Assembly (NCBI RefSeq): GCF_003369795.1
Contig: NZ_CP026730.1
Coordinates: forward strand, 1,674,001 to 1,738,000
From: Streptomyces sp. CB09001
Lineage (GTDB): Bacteria > Actinomycetota > Actinomycetes > Streptomycetales > Streptomycetaceae
Length of the DNA: 64,000 nucleotides
Direction: 5' to 3'
Part shown: positions 37,680 through 46,267 of the stretch, one piece after another
Position numbering within the stretch: position 1 is the first letter of the stretch
Layout of the letters: every line of letters starts with the position of its first letter
Program-made: the position numbers and the translations under genes
Notes under the pieces: generated by a model
Told to the model about the DNA's origin: nothing
Databases searched by the model: none
The model's input: only the letters and a program-made list of their open reading frames with translations

Positions 37680-38684
37680 TCAGTTCGCGAGCTGCTGCTC
37701 ATTGCGGTTCAGCCAGCGGCGGTAGAAGGAGGTGAAGACGATCAGGATGGCCAGCAGCAGGATGCCGTAGGCCGCGGACTGCGCGAAGTCGCGCGGCTGC
37801 TGTCCGAAGCCGAGCTGGTACGCCCAGGTGACGAGGATCTGCGCCTCGGGGGCGGTGTTGCCGAACAGCAGGAAGATCACGGCGAACTGGTTGAAGGTCC
37901 AGATGATGCCGAGCAGCACGACCGTGGAGCTGACCGACCGCAGCCCGGGCAGGGTGACGTAGCGGAAGCGCTGCCAGGCGTTGGCGCCGTCCATCTCGGA
38001 GGCCTCGTAGAGGCTGTTGTCGATGGACTGCAGGCCGCCGAGGAGCGAGACCATCATGAACGGCACACCGCACCAGGTGTTGACCATGATCGCGGAGAAG
38101 CGCTGCCAGAAGGTGTCCTCGAGCCACGCGGGCGTCGGCAGGTGCAGCCAGTCCAGGGCGGAGTTGATGATGCCCTGGTCGGCGAGCATGAAGCGCCAGC
38201 CGAAGACGGTGACGAAGGTGGGCACGGCCCAGGGCAGGACGAGGATCAGCCGGTAGAAGGTGCGGCCGCGCAGCTTCTGGTTGAGCAGCAGGGCGAGCCC
38301 GAGGCCGATGAAGAAGTGCAGGCCGACGCAGACCGCCGTCCACACGATGGTCCAGATGAAGTGCGACCAGAAGCGGTCGTAGGCCGTCGGGCCCCACAGG
38401 ATGTCGGCGTAGTTGTCCAGGCCGACGAACTTGTACGTGGCCTCGATCTCGTTGACGCCGATGGTGCGCCCCGTGTTGAGGCTGTTGGCGTCGGTGAGGG
38501 TGAGGTAGAGGCCGTAGCCCAGCGGGTACAGCACGAGGACGCCGATCACGACGGCCACCGGCGCGATCATGGCGTAGGCGTACCAGTGCTTCTGGTAGCC
38601 GTCTTTCAGACGCCGGCCGAGGCCGGGCCGCGGGGTGCGGTCACCGCGGCGCTTGCCGGTCGCGCGGTCGATGGCGACTGTCAT
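37680..38684 (-). CDS. malF: maltose/maltodextrin ABC transporter permease MalF
   Basis: The 334-residue permease has six or seven transmembrane helices and the EAA motif YEASEMDGANAWQRFRYVTLP. It forms the translocation pore with MalG. No ATPase gene is in the operon, as is usual for Streptomyces sugar importers that share MsiK. ATG 38684 lies 116 nt downstream of the malE stop, with a strong hairpin in that gap, so it is probably expressed below malE. Confidence 0.93.
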   Translation of the reverse strand: MTVAIDRATGKRRGDRTPRPGLGRRLKDGYQKHWYAYAMIAPVAVVIGVLVLYPLGYGLYLTLTDANSLNTGRTIGVNEIEATYKFVGLDNYADILWGPTAYDRFWSHFIWTIVWTAVCVGLHFFIGLGLALLLNQKLRGRTFYRLILVLPWAVPTFVTVFGWRFMLADQGIINSALDWLHLPTPAWLEDTFWQRFSAIMVNTWCGVPFMMVSLLGGLQSIDNSLYEASEMDGANAWQRFRYVTLPGLRSVSSTVVLLGIIWTFNQFAVIFLLFGNTAPEAQILVTWAYQLGFGQQPRDFAQSAAYGILLLAILIVFTSFYRRWLNRNEQQLAN

Positions 38685-38751
38685 GGTTCGACACCTTCGG
38701 GAGCATCGGGAAGGTCAGGGGTCTGCGGTCGGAGTGCGGCGCACGGCCGGT

Positions 38752-38792
38752 GACCGCCGGGCCCCTCCCCCCACGGCGGGGGCCCGGCGGTC
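38752..38792 (-). other. intergenic hairpin between malE and malF
   Basis: Arms 38752-38765 and 38779-38792 are a perfect 14-bp inverted repeat with a 13-nt loop, starting 8 nt after the malE stop. In binding-protein operons such structures typically raise binding-protein expression over permease. Here that role is inferred. Confidence 0.8.
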
Positions 38793-38800
38793 GGGTGCTG

Positions 38801-40072
38801 CTACTTGCTGAAGTCCGGCACCAGCTTGGCGATCGCGGTCTTGGCGTCGCCCAGCCCCTCGTCCAGGGACTTCTTGCCGCCGGCGATCTGCGGCAGTTCG
38901 TCGTCCAGCGGCGTCCACAGGGAGCTGTACTCGGGCAGCGCCGGGCGCGGCTGGGCGGCGGGCAGGACCGTCTGGAAGCCGGCGATGCCCGGGTCGGCCT
39001 TGACCTTCGCGGTGTAGGCGTCGTCGCGGGTCGGCAGCGTGGAGTTCTTCAGGGCGACGGTCTCCTGGGACTTCGCCGAGGTCATGAAGTTCACGAACTT
39101 CAGCGCGGCCTCCTGGTGGGCCTTGTCCGAACCGGCGTAGACCGACAGGTTGTGGCCGCCGGTCGGGGCGCCCGCCTTGCCGGTGGAACCGGCCGGGACG
39201 GTGGCGATGCCGAGGTTGTTCTTGTCCTTGAACGCCGAGCCCTTGTAGAAGTTGGTGATCTCCCACGGGCCCTGGATGATCGAGGCGACCTTGCCGCTGA
39301 CGAACGCCTCCTGGATGTGGGCGTAGGCGTCCGCGGTGGTGTCGGCCTTGTGCAGGCCCTTGCCGTCGAAGAGGCTCAGCCAGGTGCCGTAGCCCTTCTT
39401 CGCCTCGGCGGAGTCGACGGTGACCTTCTTGGCGTCGGCGTCGACCGTGTCGGTGCCCTCGCCGTACAGGAACGGCTGCGCGTAGTAGCCGGCCGTGGAG
39501 GCCCAGTAGCCGTCGGCGCCGGTCTTGTCCTTGATGGTGGCGGCGGCCTTCTTCAGGTCGTCCCAGGTCTTGGGGGCCTCGACGCCGGCCTTCTTGAACA
39601 GTTCCTTGTTGTAGACGAAGGCGAGGGTGTCGGTGACCAGCGGAACGCCGTAGGTCTTGCCCTCGTACTTGGCCTGCTCGATCAGGTTGGGCTGGAACTT
39701 GTCCTGCTCGGCGAGGGCCTCGGTGCCGTCCAGCGGCAGGAAGAAGCCCTTCTTGGCGAAGGCGGGCGTCCAGCCGACCTCGGAGCGCAGCACGTCCGGG
39801 GCGCCCTTGGAACCTGCGGCGGTGTCGAACTTGTTCTGCGCCTGGTCGAAGGGCACGTTGACGAAGTTGACCTTGACGCCCTTGTTGGCGGCCTCGAACT
39901 CCTTGACCAGGGCCTTGTAGGTCGGCGCCTCGTTGGTCGCGTTGGAGGTGTCCCAGTAAGTGATGGTGACCGGTCCGCCCGACTCGCTGTCGCCGCCGTC
40001 GTCTCCGCCGCACGCCGTCGCCGCCAGGGCGAGGGACGCCACCAGCGCGGTGGCCGCTATGCCACGCCGCAT
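38801..40072 (-). CDS. malE: maltose/maltodextrin-binding lipoprotein MalE
   Basis: The 423-residue extracellular solute-binding protein has signal peptide and lipobox LAATAC, then a Gly/Asp/Ser-rich linker (GGDDGGDSESGG). The SBP_bac_1 fold shows VTITYWDTSNATNEAPTYKA, FVSGKVASIIQGPWE and TLPTRDDAY. It delivers maltodextrins to MalFG. ATG 40072 has AAGGAG about 6 nt upstream. It is the first gene of the operon and is divergent from malR, with MalR-type operators between them. Confidence 0.95.
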   Translation of the reverse strand: MRRGIAATALVASLALAATACGGDDGGDSESGGPVTITYWDTSNATNEAPTYKALVKEFEAANKGVKVNFVNVPFDQAQNKFDTAAGSKGAPDVLRSEVGWTPAFAKKGFFLPLDGTEALAEQDKFQPNLIEQAKYEGKTYGVPLVTDTLAFVYNKELFKKAGVEAPKTWDDLKKAAATIKDKTGADGYWASTAGYYAQPFLYGEGTDTVDADAKKVTVDSAEAKKGYGTWLSLFDGKGLHKADTTADAYAHIQEAFVSGKVASIIQGPWEITNFYKGSAFKDKNNLGIATVPAGSTGKAGAPTGGHNLSVYAGSDKAHQEAALKFVNFMTSAKSQETVALKNSTLPTRDDAYTAKVKADPGIAGFQTVLPAAQPRPALPEYSSLWTPLDDELPQIAGGKKSLDEGLGDAKTAIAKLVPDFSK

Positions 40073-40204
40073 GAGTTCTCCTTGAGGGTGAAAGCCCGTG
40101 CGGTGCAGGGTGCGGGCCCGTCCGCCGCTCCTGCCGACCGCCGACCGCTTCGTTGCTGCCGTCGGGCGACGTGAACGTAACAGCGTTGAAAGCCCGGCGA
40201 AAGG

Positions 40205-40227
40205 TCTTGCTGCAAAAATGTGCAAGA
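40205..40227 (-). promoter_or_regulatory. MalR-type operator near malE
   Basis: TCTTGC (40205-40210) and GCAAGA (40222-40227) are inverted. Within them TTGC-T-GCAA (40207-40215) is a perfect compact LacI-type half-site pair. It is 133 nt upstream of the malE ATG. Confidence 0.75.
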
Positions 40228-40313
40228 GATCTCCGAAGTTATCCGGGCGTGACCTCTCGGCGACCGTCATGAGACGCTTGTTTACGGGGCCCGAGCGGTA
40301 TCGGGCGGGTTGT

Positions 40314-40335
40314 GCAAGACTCTGCAAGCTCTTGC
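40314..40335. promoter_or_regulatory. second MalR-type operator in the malE-malR spacer
   Basis: GCAAG (40314-40318) is followed by GCAAG-CT-CTTGC (40324-40335), a perfect 5-bp inverted repeat. Together with the site at 40205 it would allow looping or autoregulation in the 391-nt divergent spacer. Apart from these sites I see nothing coding in 40073-40463, except a possible malR extension from 40359. Confidence 0.7.
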
Positions 40336-40463
40336 CGCCACTTTCTCGAGGGAGCGCGATGACGCAGCAGCCCGCGCCGGGCCGTCCGACGGGCCGTCCA
40401 ACCGGCCGCCCACGGCGCCCGATCGGTGTGCAAGGAAGCGGCCGACAGGTACAGTCCACCCCT

Positions 40464-41498
40464 GTGACCACACGGCTTGCCGACATCGCCGCCCAGGCGG
40501 GGGTGAGCGAAGCGACGGTCAGCCGCGTCCTCAACGGGAAGCCGGGCGTCGCCGCCACCACCCGCCAGTCCGTGCTCGCCGCCCTCGACGTGCTGGGCTA
40601 CGAGCGCCCCGTGCGGCTGCGGCAGCGCAGCGAGGGCCTGGTGGGCCTGATCACCCCGGAGCTGGAGAACCCGATATTCCCCGCGCTGGCCCAGGTCATC
40701 GGGCAGGCGCTGACCCGCCAGGGCTACACGCCCGTCCTCGCCACCCAGACGCCGGGCGGCTCGACGGAGGACGAGCTGACCGAGATGCTGGTCGACCGCG
40801 GGGTCGCCGGCATCATCTACGTCTCGGGGCTGCACGCCGACACCACCGCCGACATGCAGCGCTACGAGCGGCTGCGCGCGCAGGGCGTGCCCTTCGTCCT
40901 CGTCGACGGCTTCTCCTCGCAGGTGCAGGCGCCGTTCATCTCCCCCGACGACCGGGCCGCCATGAGCCTCGCGGTCACCCACCTCGTCTCGCTCGGACAC
41001 ACCCGGATCGGGCTGGCCCTCGGGCCGAAGCGGTTCGTGCCGGTGCAGCGCAAGATCGAGGGCTTCGTCCGGACCGTCCAGGACCAGTTGGGGCTGAGCG
41101 CCGAGACGGTGGAGAAGGAGCTGGTCCAGCACTCGCTGTACACCCTGGAGGGCGGCCAGGCGGCGGCCTCCGCGCTCATCGGGCGGGACTGCACGGCGGT
41201 GGTCTGCGCCAGCGACATGATGGCGCTGGGCGCGATACGCGCGGCCCGGCAGCTGGGCCTCGACGTGCCCAAGGACGTCTCGGTCGTCGGCTTCGACGAC
41301 TCGCCGCTGATCGCCTTCACCGACCCGCCGCTCACCACGGTCCGCAAGCCGGTCCCGGCGATGGGTCAGGCGGCGGTGCGCACGCTGCTCGAGGAGATCG
41401 GCGGGACGCCCGCGCCGCACAGCGAGTTCGTGTTCATGCCGGAGCTGGTGGTGCGCGGCTCGACGGCGTCGGCGCCGGGCGAGCGCGGCCGCCCCTGA
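40464..41498 (+). CDS. malR: LacI-family maltose repressor MalR
   Basis: LacI-type repressor: an N-terminal HTH (TRLADIAAQAGVSEATVSRVLNGKPGVAATTR), then a periplasmic-binding-like effector domain (GLITPELENPIFPALAQ, CASDMMALGAIRAARQLGL). GTG 40464 gives 344 residues, with the HTH right at the N-terminus as usual; TACAGT at 40450-40455 lies 8 nt upstream, so it may be leaderless. An ATG at 40359 with GAGGGA upstream would add 35 low-complexity residues (RPTGRPTGRPRR) and cannot be excluded. It controls the divergent malEFG-aglA. Confidence 0.9.
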   Translation: MTTRLADIAAQAGVSEATVSRVLNGKPGVAATTRQSVLAALDVLGYERPVRLRQRSEGLVGLITPELENPIFPALAQVIGQALTRQGYTPVLATQTPGGSTEDELTEMLVDRGVAGIIYVSGLHADTTADMQRYERLRAQGVPFVLVDGFSSQVQAPFISPDDRAAMSLAVTHLVSLGHTRIGLALGPKRFVPVQRKIEGFVRTVQDQLGLSAETVEKELVQHSLYTLEGGQAAASALIGRDCTAVVCASDMMALGAIRAARQLGLDVPKDVSVVGFDDSPLIAFTDPPLTTVRKPVPAMGQAAVRTLLEEIGGTPAPHSEFVFMPELVVRGSTASAPGERGRP

Positions 41499-41586
41499 TT
41501 CCTGTGGGGGTGCCGGCTCCGGGGCGGATGCGGGTCGGTTCCACCTGAGGGATGATCGGTGGAAGAAGGCTTTTCTGGCAGACTTC

Positions 41587-42456
41587 ATGCCTATGGGTGA
41601 CGCGACCGTGAGGACTCGGGAACGCCTGGAGGACGGCGCTCCGCACCCCGTCACAGAGACGACGGGGAAGAGCCTCCTGTCCCGGCTCCGCACCCCGCGC
41701 CGCCCCCGCCTGTGGTTCGAGATCCTGCTGATCGCGCTCAGTTACTGGACGTACTCCCTCGTCCGCAACGCGGTGCCGGAGCAGCGGACCGCGGCCCTGC
41801 GCAACGCCGACTGGATCTGGCACGTCGAGCAGCAACTGGGCATCGCCGTCGAGGAGTCCGTCAACCACGCCGTCAACTCGGTGACTTGGCTGGTCGTGGG
41901 CATGAACTACTACTACGCCACGCTGCACTTCGTGGTGACTCTGGGTGTCCTGGTGTGGCTCTTCCGCAGCCATCCCGGCCGCTACGCGGCGACCCGGCTG
42001 GTGCTCTTCGCGACCACGGGCGTCGCCCTGGCCGGCTACTACCTGTATCCGCTCGCCCCGCCGCGGCTGATGAACGGCGAACACTTCGTCGACACGGTGA
42101 TGGTCCACCAGACCTGGGGGTCGATGGCGTCGGGGGACCTGAAGAACATGTCCAACCAGTACGCCGCGATGCCGTCGATGCACATCGGGTGGTCGGTGTG
42201 GTGCGGGCTGACGATCTTCGTGCTGGCGTCGGTGCCGTGGGTGCGGGTGCTGGGGCTGGTGTATCCGGCGCTCACGCTGGTGGTGATCGTGGCGACGGCG
42301 AACCACTTCTGGCTGGACGCGGTGGGGGGTGTGGCGTGTCTGGCGTTCGGGTACGGGGTGGCTTACGTCTGGTACGGGAGCCTGCCGTACCGGTTGCCCA
42401 GGGTGGTGCCGGTCGCCGCGCGGCGGCGGAAGGTGTGGTTGCCGGGGCGCGCGTAG
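41587..42456 (+). CDS. PAP2-superfamily membrane phosphatase/transferase
   Basis: The 289-residue integral membrane protein has about six hydrophobic segments and the PAP2 motifs AAMPSMHIGWSVWCG (active-site His) and ATANHFWLDAVGG (second His and Asp). The first motif (KxxxxxxRP) is degenerate, as in the PAP2_3/AUR1-like subgroup that transfers inositol phosphate or dephosphorylates lipids. ATG 41587 or 41593 could start it. It is monocistronic after malR, and its substrate is unknown. Confidence 0.85.
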   Translation: MPMGDATVRTRERLEDGAPHPVTETTGKSLLSRLRTPRRPRLWFEILLIALSYWTYSLVRNAVPEQRTAALRNADWIWHVEQQLGIAVEESVNHAVNSVTWLVVGMNYYYATLHFVVTLGVLVWLFRSHPGRYAATRLVLFATTGVALAGYYLYPLAPPRLMNGEHFVDTVMVHQTWGSMASGDLKNMSNQYAAMPSMHIGWSVWCGLTIFVLASVPWVRVLGLVYPALTLVVIVATANHFWLDAVGGVACLAFGYGVAYVWYGSLPYRLPRVVPVAARRRKVWLPGRA

Positions 42457-42555
42457 CTGCGGGCAGTCGTGCCGCTGGGGCGGCACGGGTGGGCGCAGCG
42501 GCACCCCGCAACGCGGGACTGTGCGACCCATAGCCCCAGCAGCAGGGGCGCGTGC
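42455..42555. repeat. Streptomyces intergenic repeat with CGTGCCGC hairpin
   Basis: The PAP2-glnE spacer contains GCTGCGGGCAGTCGTGCCGC and the hairpin CGTGCCGC-TGGG-GCGGCACG (42468-42487, perfect 8-bp stem). I recognise this from memory as a dispersed repeat of Streptomyces intergenic regions. It lies between convergent genes and may terminate both. Confidence 0.65.
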
Positions 42556-42572
42556 GGCCGCGGCGGCAGCCG

Positions 42573-45569
42573 TTACGCGTAGAACAACTCCTCCACCACC
42601 GTGCGAGCCCGGCGGGCCGTGCGGCGGTATTCGTCGAGCATGTCGCCCGCGTGGCCCGAGCCGTGGCCGAGATAGCGGCCCACGGCGGCCAGCTCGCGCG
42701 GGTCGGTGGGGAACGTGTCGCCGGCCCGTCCGCGGACCAGCATCACCGCGTTGCGGACCCGTGTCGCCAGCACCCACGCCTCGTCGAGCGTGGCGGTGTT
42801 CTCCTCCGAGACCAGCCCGGCGTCCCGCGCGGCGGCCAGCGCCGCGCGCGTCCCGGTGGTCCGCAGCGCGGCGATCTCGTGCCCGTGCCGCAGCTGGAGC
42901 AGCTGCACGGTCCACTCCACGTCGGACAGGCCGCCCGGACCCAGTTTGGCGTGCAGCTTGGGGTCGGCCCCGCGCGGCAGCCGCTCGGACTCCATCCGGG
43001 CCTTGAGCCGCCGGATCTCCCGTACGGCGTCCTCCCCGAGCCCGCCCGCCGGGTACCGCAGGGGGTCGATCAGCTCGATGAAGCGCCGCCCCAGCTCCTC
43101 GTCCCCGGCGACGAACTCGGCCCGCAGCAGGGCGTGCGACTCCCACCCCAGTGACCAGCGCCGGTAGTAGGCCTCGTACGACTTGAGGGTCCGCGCCAGG
43201 GGCCCCGACCTGCCCTCGGGCCGCAGGTCGGCGTCGATCAGCAGCGGCGGGTCGGCGCTCGGCACCTGGAGCAGGCGGCGCATCTCGGAGACGACCTTGT
43301 TGGCGGCGTCGCCCGCCTCCCGCTCGCCCACCCCGTCGCGGGGCTCGTGCACGAACAGCACGTCGGCGTCCGAGCCGTAGCCCAGCTCGTGTCCGCCGAA
43401 GCGGCCCATGCCGATGATCGCGAACCGGGTCGGCAGGACGTCGCCCCACTTGTCCCGCACGACCGCCCGCAGCGTACCCGCGAGCGTCGCCGACGTCAGG
43501 TCGGACACGGCGCCGCCGACCAGGTCCACCAGGGCGCCCTGGTCGGCCTCGACGGGCTGGGCCTCGGTGCCGTAGGAGCCGACGATGTCCGCGGCGGCCG
43601 TGCGGAACAGCTCCCGGCGCCGTACGCCGCGCACCGCGGTGACGGCCTGTACGGCGTCGTCGGCGCGACGGACCGCGGCGAGGGTCTCCTGCTCCAGCTG
43701 GGCGCGGCCGCGCGGCCGCAGTCCCCCGGCGACGCCGTCGCCGAGCAGTGCGACGGCCTCCGGGGCCCGCATCAGCAGGTCGGGGGCGAGCCGTCCGGCG
43801 GACAGGACGCGGGCGAGGTTCTCGGCGGCGGCGCCCTCGTCGCGCAGCAGCCTGAGGTACCAGGGTGTGGTGCCGAGCGCGTCGGAGACCTTGCGGAAGT
43901 TGAGCAGCCCGGTGTCCGGGTCGGCGGAGTCGGCGAACCAGCCGAGCAGCACGGGCAGCAGGGTGCGCTGGATGGCCGCCTTGCGGGTGACGCCGGACGC
44001 CAGCGCCTCCAGGTGCCGCAGGGCGGCGGCCGGGTCGGCGTAGCCGAGGGCGACCAGGCGCTCCCGGGCGGCCTCGGGGCTGAGCCGGGCCTCGCCGGGG
44101 GCGAGCTGGGCGACGGCGTCGAGCAGCGGCCGGTAGAACAGCTTCTCGTGCAGCCTGCGGACGACGGCCGCGTGCCGCTTCCACGCCCGCAGCAGCCCGG
44201 TCACCGGGTCGTTGCGCAAGCCCAGGGAGCGCCCCATGCGGCGCAGGTCGGCCTCTTCCTCGGGCACGAGATGGGTGCGGCGCAGCCGGTGCAGCTGGAT
44301 GCGGTGCTCCATGGAGCGCAGGAAGCGGTACGCCTCGTCGAGCTGGGCGGCGTCGGTCCGGCCGACGTAGCCGCCGGCGGCGAGGGCCTCCAGCGCGTCC
44401 AGCGTCGTGCCGCTGTGCAGGGAGGTGTCGGCGCGTCCGTGCACCAGCTGGAGGAGCTGCACGGCGAACTCGACGTCCCTGAGGCCGCCGGGCCCGAGCT
44501 TGAGCTGCCGGTCCACCTCGGTGACGGGGATGTTCTCCACCACCCGGCGGCGCATCTTCTGCACGTCCGGGACGAAGTTCTCGCGGTCGGCGGCCTGCCA
44601 CACCAGGGGCTGGAGGGCGGCGACGTACTCGGCGCCGAGCCCGGGGTCGCCGGCCACCGGGCGGGCCTTGAGCAGCGCCTGGAACTCCCAGGTCTTGGCC
44701 CAGCGCTGGTAGTAGGCGACGTGGCTGCTGAGGGTGCGCACCAGGGGGCCGTTGCGGCCCTCGGGGCGGAGATTGGCGTCGACGGGCCAGATGGAGCCCT
44801 CGACGGTGGTCTCGGAGCAGATCCGCATCATGTGCGAGGCCAGCGAGGTGGCGGCCCGCAGTGCCTTGGTCTCGTCGGCGTCGGCGTCGGCGGGCTCGCC
44901 CACGAAGATGACGTCGACGTCGGAGACGTAGTTCAGCTCGTGTCCGCCGCACTTGCCCATCGCGATCACCGCGAGCCGGCACCGGGCGGCGTCCTCGGGC
45001 GCGGCGGCCTCGGCGAGGGCCAGGGCGGCGCGCAGGGTGGCGGTGGCGAGGTCGGCCAGCTCGGCGGCGGTCTCGGCGACGTCGATGGTGCCGCAGACGT
45101 CGCGGGCGGCGATGGACAGCAGGCAGCGCCGGTAGGCGACGCGCAGGGTCACCGGGTCGGTGGCCTCGGCGAGCCCCCGCTCGAACTCCTCGACGCCGCG
45201 GTGCAGGTCGCGCGGCTCGTACGTCACCAGGGCCTGCCAGTCCCCGGCGTGCCGGGCGAGGTGGTCGGCGAGCGCCTCGGAGGCGCCGAGCACACCGAGG
45301 AGACGGTCGCGCAGCGGCTTGGCCGCTATCAGGGTGTCCAGCAGCTCCTGACGGGCGGTGGGGTCGGGCTGCGCCTCCAGGAGCCGTACCAGTCCGTGCA
45401 GGGCGAGGTCCGGGTCGGCGGTGGCGCCCAGCGCCTCCAGCAGGACGGGATCGGCGCGCAGCTCGGCCAGCTCGGCCCCGTCCAGCAGCCGTTCGGCGGC
45501 CGAGGGATCGGTGAAACCGTGCCGCAGCAGCCGCGTGAAGGTACTGCTCCTGCGCCCCGGCGCCGTCAT
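42573..45569 (-). CDS. glnE: bifunctional glutamine synthetase adenylyltransferase/deadenylylase
   Basis: GlnE adds AMP to, or removes it from, the GlnA tyrosine (Tyr397 of GlnA in this window). The 998-residue protein has two nucleotidyltransferase domains, with GKCGGHELNYVSDVDVIF near 206 and GRFGGHELGYGSDADVLF near 726. Each is followed by a PII-uridylyl-transferase-type helical domain. Both metal-binding D-x-D pairs are intact, so both activities are expected. ATG 45569 has AGGAGG 5 nt upstream. It is divergent from yefM-yoeB. Confidence 0.96.
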   Translation of the reverse strand: MTAPGRRSSTFTRLLRHGFTDPSAAERLLDGAELAELRADPVLLEALGATADPDLALHGLVRLLEAQPDPTARQELLDTLIAAKPLRDRLLGVLGASEALADHLARHAGDWQALVTYEPRDLHRGVEEFERGLAEATDPVTLRVAYRRCLLSIAARDVCGTIDVAETAAELADLATATLRAALALAEAAAPEDAARCRLAVIAMGKCGGHELNYVSDVDVIFVGEPADADADETKALRAATSLASHMMRICSETTVEGSIWPVDANLRPEGRNGPLVRTLSSHVAYYQRWAKTWEFQALLKARPVAGDPGLGAEYVAALQPLVWQAADRENFVPDVQKMRRRVVENIPVTEVDRQLKLGPGGLRDVEFAVQLLQLVHGRADTSLHSGTTLDALEALAAGGYVGRTDAAQLDEAYRFLRSMEHRIQLHRLRRTHLVPEEEADLRRMGRSLGLRNDPVTGLLRAWKRHAAVVRRLHEKLFYRPLLDAVAQLAPGEARLSPEAARERLVALGYADPAAALRHLEALASGVTRKAAIQRTLLPVLLGWFADSADPDTGLLNFRKVSDALGTTPWYLRLLRDEGAAAENLARVLSAGRLAPDLLMRAPEAVALLGDGVAGGLRPRGRAQLEQETLAAVRRADDAVQAVTAVRGVRRRELFRTAAADIVGSYGTEAQPVEADQGALVDLVGGAVSDLTSATLAGTLRAVVRDKWGDVLPTRFAIIGMGRFGGHELGYGSDADVLFVHEPRDGVGEREAGDAANKVVSEMRRLLQVPSADPPLLIDADLRPEGRSGPLARTLKSYEAYYRRWSLGWESHALLRAEFVAGDEELGRRFIELIDPLRYPAGGLGEDAVREIRRLKARMESERLPRGADPKLHAKLGPGGLSDVEWTVQLLQLRHGHEIAALRTTGTRAALAAARDAGLVSEENTATLDEAWVLATRVRNAVMLVRGRAGDTFPTDPRELAAVGRYLGHGSGHAGDMLDEYRRTARRARTVVEELFYA

Positions 45570-45712
45570 CTCGGCCTCCTGTCGGACAGTGGGGCACATG
45601 GGCCCGGGTGGGATCAAGGTCGTACGGGCTGAGCGTAGCCGGGGAACGGCGTGCGGGCGCCGGGACGTACCGCTCCCGCTCTCCGGTGGACCGCCCCGGA
45701 CTCGTACGATAT

Positions 45713-45722
45713 CTTGTACAAG
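45713..45722 (+). promoter_or_regulatory. YefM-type operator CTTGTACAAG
   Basis: A perfect 10-bp palindrome with the TGTACA core that YefM-YoeB is known to recognise in E. coli. It lies 21 nt before the yefM ATG and just downstream of a TACGAT -10-like hexamer (45705-45710), well placed for autorepression. Confidence 0.8.
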
Positions 45723-45743
45723 CCGAGGAAGGGAGGCACTGGT

Positions 45744-46007
45744 ATGTCCATCACCGCCAGCGAAGCCCGTCAGAATCTGTTCCCGCTGATAGAGCAGGTC
45801 AACGAGGACCATGCCCCGGTGCACATCACCTCCCGCAAGGGGAACGCCGTGCTCATGTCCGAGGAGGACTTCACGGCGTGGACGGAGACGGTGCATCTCC
45901 TGCGCTCGCCGCGGAACGCCCGCCGGCTGCTCGACTCCATCGCGGAGGCCGAGTCGGGCGACGCACGCCGGCGTGAGCTGATCGACCCGGACGCGGAGCG
46001 GGCGTGA
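45744..46007 (+). CDS. yefM: YefM antitoxin (Phd/YefM family)
   Basis: The 87-residue antitoxin starts MSITASEARQNLFPLIEQVN, the Phd/YefM DNA-binding fold, with HITSRKGNAVLMSEEDF. A C-terminal toxin-wrapping tail follows (LLDSIAEAESGDARRREL). It neutralises YoeB and represses the operon through the TGTACA palindrome. ATG 45744 has GAAGGGAGG upstream. It overlaps the toxin gene by 4 nt. A YefM-YoeB pair has been characterised in Streptomyces. Confidence 0.93.
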   Translation: MSITASEARQNLFPLIEQVNEDHAPVHITSRKGNAVLMSEEDFTAWTETVHLLRSPRNARRLLDSIAEAESGDARRRELIDPDAERA

Positions 46008-46258
46008 GGATCACTTTCACGTCCCACGGCTGGGAGGACTACGTCCACTGGGCCGAGAGCGACCGGAAGGTGACCAAGCGGATCAACAGACTGATCGCCG
46101 ACATCGCCCGTGACCCGTTCAAGGGCGTCGGCAAGCCGGAGCCGCTCAAGGGCGACCTGTCCGGCTACTGGTCACGGCGCATCGACGACACGCACCGTCT
46201 TGTGTACAAGCCCACCGATGACCTGCTGGTCATCGTCCAGGCGCGCTACCACTACTGA
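46004..46258 (+). CDS. yoeB: YoeB toxin, ribosome-dependent mRNA interferase
   Basis: The 84-residue RelE/YoeB-family toxin begins MRITFTSHGWEDYVHWAESD. Catalytic residues of the family are visible: Glu in KPEPLKGDLSGYWSRRI, Arg in WSRRIDDTHRLVYK, and the C-terminal His-Tyr (ARYHY). It cleaves mRNA at the ribosomal A site. GTG 46004 overlaps the antitoxin stop (GTGA), so translation is coupled. Confidence 0.93.
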   Translation: MRITFTSHGWEDYVHWAESDRKVTKRINRLIADIARDPFKGVGKPEPLKGDLSGYWSRRIDDTHRLVYKPTDDLLVIVQARYHY

Positions 46259-46267
46259 CACCCGCCC

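Noticed and set aside
41434..45597. A 1387-codon minus frame and a 761-codon plus frame across glnE
   Set aside because: Both are Arg/Ala- or Val/Gly-rich shadows of glnE, which shows two intact nucleotidyltransferase motifs.
45744..46258. Toxin-antitoxin pair as a sign of an integrated element
   Set aside because: There is no integrase, attachment repeat or tRNA nearby; GC and codon use match the neighbours.
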